The notes below the pieces were generated by a model that made no database searches, was not told where the DNA came from, and was given only the letters and a program-made list of their open reading frames with translations. DNA of 47,870 nucleotides from Magnetococcales bacterium (lineage in GTDB: Bacteria > Pseudomonadota > Magnetococcia > Magnetococcales > JADFZT01): contig JADFZT010000035.1 of NCBI GenBank assembly GCA_015232395.1, positions 1 through 47,870 of the forward strand, read 5' to 3'. Below, one piece after another: positions 43,054 through 47,870 of this stretch; the first letter of the stretch is position 1; the number at the start of each line of letters is the position of its first letter. The translations under genes were made by a program, and so were the position numbers.

Positions 43054-45024
43054 TTATTCGGTCAACTCTTCACACTCTTCCCTGGAAAAGGGGATTCGAA
43101 TATCAAACTGAGCCCCCCCATCCGGTGCATCCAGACAGAGGATGGTGCCCTTTAGATTACGGGTGATCAGGTTATAGACGATATGCATCCCCAGGCCGCT
43201 CCCTCCCTGGCCCCGTTTGGTGGTAAAAAAAGGTTCGAAAATACGATGTTGGAATTCTTTCGGGATACCCATGCCGTTATCCTGGTAGCGTATCAGGATC
43301 TCTTCCCCCTGGGGAATCACCACGAGCTTAATGTGGCCCCCTTCGTTGGATTGAAAGCCGTGGTTGAGGGAGTTGATGACCAGGTTGGTGATGATTTGGG
43401 AAAAAGCCCCGGGCCGACTTTTGATCAGCAATTTATCGTCACAAACAATATCGAAGGTGTGCCTGGTTTTTTTAAGCCGGGGGCCCAGGCTGATCATGAT
43501 TTTGTCGATATATTCCCGCAACAGGAAATCCCGGCAGTCGTGGGTTGATTGATCCACAGCGACCTGTTTGAAGGAGCGGATCAGATCGGCTGCCCGTTGC
43601 AGGTTGGTGAGAATCATCTCTGTGGATTCGGTGGCTGTTTCAAAATAATTTTCCAGGTCCGAGCGCTTCATGGTGCCGTGTTGATAAAGATCGGCACACT
43701 CCTGGGTTTTGCGCTCCAGATGGGAGGCTGCTGTCACGCCGATGCCTACCGGGGTGTTGATTTCGTGGGAAATGCCAGCTACCAACCCCCCAAGAGCTGC
43801 CATTTTTTCCGATTGCACCAGTTGGGTCTGGGTGCGCTTGACCATCTCCAGGGAGGAGCGCAGGGCCTCATTGGAATCCTTCAGCTGTTGGGCCTGATCG
43901 GCGTCTTTTTGTCGGGCGGTGAGGAGTTCACTTGTCAGGGTTTGAAACTGGTCTCCCATGAGTGCCAGCTGATCCCCCTGGAGGGAGGCGGTGGACTTGA
44001 GGCCCAGATGATCGTAGGCAAAGGTCACCATGGAGCGGGTAAATTTTTCGATATTGTGGGCGATCCAAAATACGATAATGAAAAAGACCGAAATTAAAAA
44101 CAGCTGGCTGGTTGCACGCCAGGTACGGGTCTGGGTGCGGATGGAAGCTTCCAGGTTTTTCAAACGGGTGGCAGGGATCAGGGTGGCAAAATGGAGGATG
44201 GTTTCCGAGTAAAAGCCGTAATCGAGAAACTCCTTGCCGAGGAGATAATACTCTTTTTCCAACGTGGCCAGTTCAGTCCCGCTCGGGATGAGATCCGGTC
44301 GGCTGCTGGCCAAAATTTGCGTGGCATCTCTCTTGATGAAGACCACGATTCCCTGGGTGTGAAAGCGGTGTTCGAAGGAGATTAAAAAGTCGTTGTCCAG
44401 GGGAGAGACCAGCGCAAGCCACCCACGGGGGAGTTGATTTTCCCCCCTCAGGGCGGCAGTCGTGATCAGATAGGGCTTGTCATCATATTCCAAAATGGCA
44501 TTGGCACTATCCATACCCACGACTTCTGAGATCGCCCCTTCGAGAAAGGCGGTGGGAAGGGGGGGGCGACTGACTTGATAGGCTTCCCGAACCCGTTGCA
44601 GGGGATCCAGAAGGAGAATGTAGGGGATGTGGGCATTTCCCCGCAGCAGGGAGGAGGGGGGGAGCCATCGGGTTTTGCGGTTGTGGTAAACAATTTCAGG
44701 CTGGGGCGTGTCAACCCAGCCCTCTGTTTCCCGGGTAGCCACATACGCCTCGAAAGCCTTTTGTCCAGCCAACAGCCGGGCCATTTGGCTCCTGTCCCGT
44801 ACGGCATTATCCAGATGGATCCGATCCTCTTTGGCCTTTTCGTCCAGTTCCGCCAAACGGTGCTGGGTGAAAAGCCGTTCCAGGCGGTCCCCTTCCCAGA
44901 GATCCAGGAGGCCCCAAGCCATGAGACCTCCCAAGGCGGTCAAAATCAGCGCCTTCAGGGTGATGGGGACTCCCTTGCGCCACCGGTCGAGCAGGGAGGA
45001 AGAAGCGGGTTTCCCCTGCTTCAT
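43054..45024 (-). CDS. Sensor histidine kinase with large periplasmic domain
   Basis: A 656-residue kinase. Membrane helix 1 (about 22-42) is followed by a periplasmic domain of about 260 residues, membrane helix 2 (about 305-325), a short HAMP-like/coiled-coil linker, and a kinase core: H-box GISHEINTPVGI with His420, the N-box in LVINSLNHGFQ and the G-boxes DNGMGIPKEF and GQGGSGLGMHIVYNL. It has no receiver, so phosphate should go to the HD-GYP regulator encoded next. The start codon overlaps the stop of the PstS-like gene (ATGA), strong evidence for joint sensing: the binding protein may present its ligand to the periplasmic domain. The HEINTPVG-type H-box is common in kinases with this non-redundant domain order. 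Ligand unknown. Confidence 0.92.
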   Translation of the reverse strand: MKQGKPASSSLLDRWRKGVPITLKALILTALGGLMAWGLLDLWEGDRLERLFTQHRLAELDEKAKEDRIHLDNAVRDRSQMARLLAGQKAFEAYVATRETEGWVDTPQPEIVYHNRKTRWLPPSSLLRGNAHIPYILLLDPLQRVREAYQVSRPPLPTAFLEGAISEVVGMDSANAILEYDDKPYLITTAALRGENQLPRGWLALVSPLDNDFLISFEHRFHTQGIVVFIKRDATQILASSRPDLIPSGTELATLEKEYYLLGKEFLDYGFYSETILHFATLIPATRLKNLEASIRTQTRTWRATSQLFLISVFFIIVFWIAHNIEKFTRSMVTFAYDHLGLKSTASLQGDQLALMGDQFQTLTSELLTARQKDADQAQQLKDSNEALRSSLEMVKRTQTQLVQSEKMAALGGLVAGISHEINTPVGIGVTAASHLERKTQECADLYQHGTMKRSDLENYFETATESTEMILTNLQRAADLIRSFKQVAVDQSTHDCRDFLLREYIDKIMISLGPRLKKTRHTFDIVCDDKLLIKSRPGAFSQIITNLVINSLNHGFQSNEGGHIKLVVIPQGEEILIRYQDNGMGIPKEFQHRIFEPFFTTKRGQGGSGLGMHIVYNLITRNLKGTILCLDAPDGGAQFDIRIPFSREECEELTE

Positions 45025-46028
45025 TCAGGTTCTCCGATCAGCTCGTTGCCCCGAAACTGCCAGCCATTTTTGCGCAAGGATAGTGTCGGAACCAGATGGA
45101 ATCCGGAATCGATCCGGTTGAGGTTTTTTTCCAGGTGTTTCACCAGTTCCGTAGCGCGTTCATTGGCTATCCCGGAGGCAGACCAGGAGGTGATGTTGTA
45201 AGTGCGGTAAAAGGGGTAGCGGCCCGCTGCCAGATCCAGGCTGGAAAAGGGGGAGAGGCCGTCGATTTTGATCGGTTTGGTGCGACCCTTATCCCGATAA
45301 CGGTTCATATCCCAGATCACTTCATAGCCGATGGCCCCTTTATAATCACCCACCGAGGCGATCATTTCCGGAATGGTGCCCACCTCCGATATTTGGGGTC
45401 CGTAGAGGTTTTCATTGTCCAGAATCAAACGCCAGTGGCCGGGGCGGGTTTTGCAGTGGAGTCGGGCCACGGGCTTGATGGGGATCTCCCCCAGGGATTT
45501 TCCGGAAGGGGTGGGGATATCGGACCATTTGGAGATATGGCCCTGAAAGATATCCTCAACCTGGCTTCGGGTGAGTGACTCCACAGGGTTGTCCGGATGG
45601 ACCAGGATTGCCAGGGAAGCGATACCCATGGTGTGAAACGTCAGGCCCGGCATGCGGTCTCCCAAGCCAGGCGGGCAACAAAAACCGGCAATATCGACTT
45701 TTTTTTGATTCAACATGCCCTGGGAAGTGCCGCAAGTCCCTTCCTTGACCGCGATGTCCCATTTTTTTTCACGGGCAAAGGTTTGGATCATGGGGAGCAG
45801 GGCTGGATAGAGATGCTGGTCGAGTACCGCAGCCATATCCGCCTTGTCGGCCCAGTCGGCATATTGAATGGGGCGTTTGCTCCAGGCGGCGGATTTGGGC
45901 AGGGTCAGGTCGGGGTCGGTAAAAGGGGCACCTTGTAGGGTGTCACGCCCTTGGGCAGGCAGGGGCAGGGCTGTCAGAAGTGCCAACGTGAATAGCAGAA
46001 ACGGGAGGGACGGTTTGGAAAGGTCCAT
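45021..46028 (-). CDS. PstS-like periplasmic substrate-binding protein
   Basis: A 335-residue secreted protein with a clear signal peptide (LPFLLFTLALLTALPLPAQG). The mature part resembles phosphate/PBP-like type II binding proteins (KEGTCGTSQGMLNQKKVDIA, FHTMGIASLAILVHPDNPVE, LTRSQVEDIFQGHISKWSDI), the last being the conserved LT-x-x-Q-V-x-x-I-(F/Y)-x-G-x-I-x-x-W of PstS-like proteins. There is no ABC permease nearby; the stop overlaps the start of the sensor kinase instead. So it probably acts as an input subunit for signalling rather than for uptake. Cys residues in GTCGTS and GFCCPP are unusual for PstS and may form a disulfide. The ligand could be phosphate or another anion; not certain. 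Confidence 0.88.
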   Translation of the reverse strand: MDLSKPSLPFLLFTLALLTALPLPAQGRDTLQGAPFTDPDLTLPKSAAWSKRPIQYADWADKADMAAVLDQHLYPALLPMIQTFAREKKWDIAVKEGTCGTSQGMLNQKKVDIAGFCCPPGLGDRMPGLTFHTMGIASLAILVHPDNPVESLTRSQVEDIFQGHISKWSDIPTPSGKSLGEIPIKPVARLHCKTRPGHWRLILDNENLYGPQISEVGTIPEMIASVGDYKGAIGYEVIWDMNRYRDKGRTKPIKIDGLSPFSSLDLAAGRYPFYRTYNITSWSASGIANERATELVKHLEKNLNRIDSGFHLVPTLSLRKNGWQFRGNELIGEPE

Positions 46029-46813
46029 GGTCTGGCCTCCACAAGTTGATCTTATGCATGGTTACATTTTATTGCATGTTAACACCTCATTTAGTCAACG
46101 AGTGAGGGTTTTTTTATTCGGACAGCTCCAGGAGATCCGGGTGTGGGGCTTGTCAGACTGTTTTTGCATCATTTGTAGGCATTTTTTTGGGTTGGCAGGT
46201 TAGATAGGATGCGTTTTGCTTAAATATTGGGCGTTTTCTCCGTTTTGTTTCTCTTCGTAACAACCCCGCCAGATTGTTCTTTTCCCTTCCTGAACATGCT
46301 TTTTTATCGGTTGGTCCTCGAATTGCGGAAAGGGGGTGTTTGGAATATCCGTGGCAACCAGGGAGCTGAGAGGCTCCTGGAAGTCGTTTCGAGAGCCTGG
46401 GGAAAGGATCGGTCAGGAATGAAATGGATCGTTGCCATCATCAAGCCAAGGAATAGAGGAGTGATAGCGCTGGCTGAAGGCTGTTTATCTGGCTGAAGGC
46501 TATCTATAAAGATCAAGCGGAAGGTTTTGTCGATTTTTCCGCCGATGAAAAGGGAATCCTGCCCGACAGGCTCTCCTTGCGGTTAACGAAGTGCCCGGTG
46601 ATGGGGCGGACGTCAGAGAGGGGCGTCAACCGTGAAGGAGAAGAAACAATTCCCTTAACGCCGTCGATCAGGCTATCCTGGTAAAATGGGGAGGCTCGGT
46701 CGGCGGCGTTTTTGTCTCCAATCCCCCCCCAAAAAAAAATCCAAACGCCCCAAGTCGGCCCGTCCACTGTTGGGTAGGCCAGTCGCCACAAAAAAATTCA
46801 GGGAGCCTTTTTT
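46029..46813. other. Long non-coding region with a possible decayed coding fragment
   Basis: About 785 bp without a supported gene. The left 60 bp should hold the promoter of the minus-strand signalling operon. A 12-mer TGGCTGAAGGCT occurs twice in direct orientation at 46471 and 46490. From about 46490 to 46682 one plus-strand frame stays open and reads as protein-like sequence (…GILPDRLSLRLTKCPVMGRT…), but it has no start codon with a ribosome binding site and is interrupted upstream by the 19-bp duplication; it may be a remnant of a lost gene. Homopolymers C9 and A9 lie near 46725-46740. No riboswitch or tRNA fold was recognised. Confidence 0.4.
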
Positions 46814-47746
46814 ATGAATTTCCGCTTCTCATTCCTTCTCCTGTTGTTGGTCACCTGCTTCTGGTTGACCCCTGCATCGATCCAGGCCGAAAGCAAAAAA
46901 TATGGCCGCTGGACCCCTGCCGAGGAACAAGTGGACCGCACCCAGGAGATGGTCCGGGAGTTGACCGCCATTGTCGAGGAGGGGACCGAGGATCAGGCGG
47001 CTCACCCCTCCTTTCTCAAGGATTTGCGGCGACTCATCCAAAAATATCAGACAACGACTCTCAAACGGCTCTTTTTTGATGATTTTTCCGACGGCAACTA
47101 TACCAAAAATCCCGTTTGGAAGGTGACCGAAGGGGTTTTTCGTATCAATCGTTCCGGTGTTTTGGTGCCCCGCTTCAAGTCCAGCAGTCGCCGCTCCCAA
47201 AACAGCAGCTCAGGGGATCGTAAACTGGAGATCATCCTGGGGGTGGTGGGGGCGCTCTCCGGCCAAAATGCCGAGAAGGATTCCGGTGCGGTGGAGGCGG
47301 AAATCATCGACAACACCCCGGCAGCCATTCACACCAAGGCGAATTTGCCCGGTGCCTTTGATCTGCGTTTTCAACTCCAGGCGGAGAATCGCTCCGGGGA
47401 GACCACCATCGGATTTTTCCGGGGTCGGAGTCGCACCAGTGGCTACCGGTTGGAGCTGCCCTGGGACTTTGCCACCGGCGGCACATTGCGCCTGGTCAAG
47501 GTGGTGCGGGGACAGCCCTATCTGGTAGCGGATGCCCCCACCCGGGCTACCGACCTGGACCGGGGCTTGACCCACTCCATTCGTTGGCAGCGTGACGATG
47601 AAGGGCGGATGGTGATCCATATGGATGGTGAGGAAATTTTAAAGACCAAGGACTATAGCCGCTGGGGGGACTATGACGGTCTCTCCATCGTCGCCAAGGA
47701 AGGGGTGTTTGGTTACGACAATCTGGAGATCTATGAGGTCCAGTGA
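46814..47746 (+). CDS. Secreted protein with C-terminal jelly-roll-like domain, unknown function
   Basis: A 310-residue exported protein. The signal peptide is clear (FSFLLLLLVTCFWLTPASIQ, cleaved near AE-SK). A helical segment (about 27-85) is followed by beta-rich sequence starting FFDDFSDGNYTKNPVWKVTE, with a final YDGLSIVAKEGVFGYDNLEI, which recalls LamG/concanavalin-type or DUF1080-like folds that describe a low-level sugar-binding jelly roll. No catalytic motif is visible. A Ser/Arg/Asn-rich low-complexity loop lies near residue 125-140. It is preceded by GGGAG at about 46801 and is the last gene before the right inverted repeat. Confidence 0.75.
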   Translation: MNFRFSFLLLLLVTCFWLTPASIQAESKKYGRWTPAEEQVDRTQEMVRELTAIVEEGTEDQAAHPSFLKDLRRLIQKYQTTTLKRLFFDDFSDGNYTKNPVWKVTEGVFRINRSGVLVPRFKSSSRRSQNSSSGDRKLEIILGVVGALSGQNAEKDSGAVEAEIIDNTPAAIHTKANLPGAFDLRFQLQAENRSGETTIGFFRGRSRTSGYRLELPWDFATGGTLRLVKVVRGQPYLVADAPTRATDLDRGLTHSIRWQRDDEGRMVIHMDGEEILKTKDYSRWGDYDGLSIVAKEGVFGYDNLEIYEVQ

Positions 47747-47793
47747 TCGACTGATTCGAAGAGGGATGGGACTGAAGAGGGCGCTGTTTTGGT

Positions 47794-47870
47794 TTGGTAT
47801 AGCAGTTCTATCTCAAAATTGAACACTCTTCCCTGACTCGTCATCCCCGCGAAGGCGGGGATCCAGGGAG
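47794..47870. repeat. Right copy of 77-bp terminal inverted repeat
   Basis: Exact reverse complement of bases 1-77; the match begins at TTGGTATAGCAG and runs to the last base. The 47 bp between the last stop codon and this repeat hold nothing recognisable. See the left copy for interpretation. Confidence 0.9.

Noticed and set aside
46029-46813. c-di-GMP (GEMM) or other riboswitch in the long intergenic region
   Set aside because: I could not find the conserved GEMM core or any other class consensus; only short hairpins and homopolymers are seen.
1-47870. CRISPR arrays, prophage or conjugation genes
   Set aside because: No regularly spaced repeats and no cas, phage structural or transfer genes were seen; the xerD gene is a housekeeping recombinase, not an integrase.
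1-47870. A composite transposon bounded by the 77-bp inverted repeats
   Set aside because: No transposase lies at either end, the interior holds housekeeping genes, and the exact fixed length fits an assembly break at a repeat better.

Overview
The window looks like a chromosomal contig from a Gram-negative, flagellated proteobacterium with very dense signal transduction. Evidence: a membrane chemoreceptor, three hybrid or plain sensor kinases and response regulators, three c-di-GMP phosphodiesterase-type proteins, a flagellin-glycosylation (Maf) locus, and housekeeping genes (tpiA, secG, ettA, ilvE, xerD, gloB). A short protein at 23136-23501 carries the Leu-Gly repeat plus WGP hydrophobic core typical of the magnetosome protein Mms6. 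A second small protein at 23634-23906 has the same WGPVIL core and an acidic tail. This suggests a magnetotactic bacterium, perhaps of the Magnetococcales type. That taxonomic placement is inference.

Layout. 1-77 and 47794-47870 are a perfect 77-bp inverted repeat, probably a dispersed repeat at which the assembly stopped. 457-5555: hybrid histidine kinase and HBM-type chemoreceptor. 5636-12705: probable flagellin/surface glycosylation locus, with two paralogous TPR-GT9 proteins on the minus strand divergent from a Maf glycosyltransferase and a FlaA1/PseB-like sugar-nucleotide dehydratase. 12808-14739: REC-PAS-GAF-HD-GYP regulator. 14959-17748: gloB, a MITE-like insertion, a gloB-linked methyltransferase and xerD. 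17848-22979: a membrane-anchored pteridine-reductase-like SDR, a Ca/cation-exchanger-like membrane protein and two tandem CNNM/CBS (CorC-type) transporters. 23136-25002: the Mms6-like pair, a strong terminator and an orphan ParA ATPase. 25103-30031: DUF423 protein, tpiA, secG, ettA, ilvE.

30552-35084 is a run of poorly known plus-strand genes: a conserved NPLQHLPVVS-motif protein, an unknown protein, an AAA-ATPase fused through a membrane segment to a SPOR domain, a 71-residue protein, a hemerythrin-like protein and a coiled-coil protein. 35263-37649 holds a DUF302 protein and a TPR/peptidoglycan-binding protein. 37983-46028, on the minus strand, is a signalling block: a PstS-like periplasmic protein overlapping a sensor kinase, then a REC-DUF3369-HD-GYP regulator, and 305 bp further a REC-PAS-degenerate GGDEF-EAL protein with a closely related receiver. 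46814-47746 is a secreted protein of unknown function.

How the parts fit: the c-di-GMP proteins in the window all look like degraders. No intact GGDEF cyclase is present, so the window appears biased towards lowering c-di-GMP, which in known bacteria favours motility; that fits the chemoreceptor and the Maf locus. The most unusual item is the Mms6-like pair lying among housekeeping genes, outside any recognisable mamAB-type cluster, next to a ParA ATPase and downstream of three membrane proteins of cation-transport families. No rRNA, tRNA, CRISPR array or intact transposase was recognised by eye.
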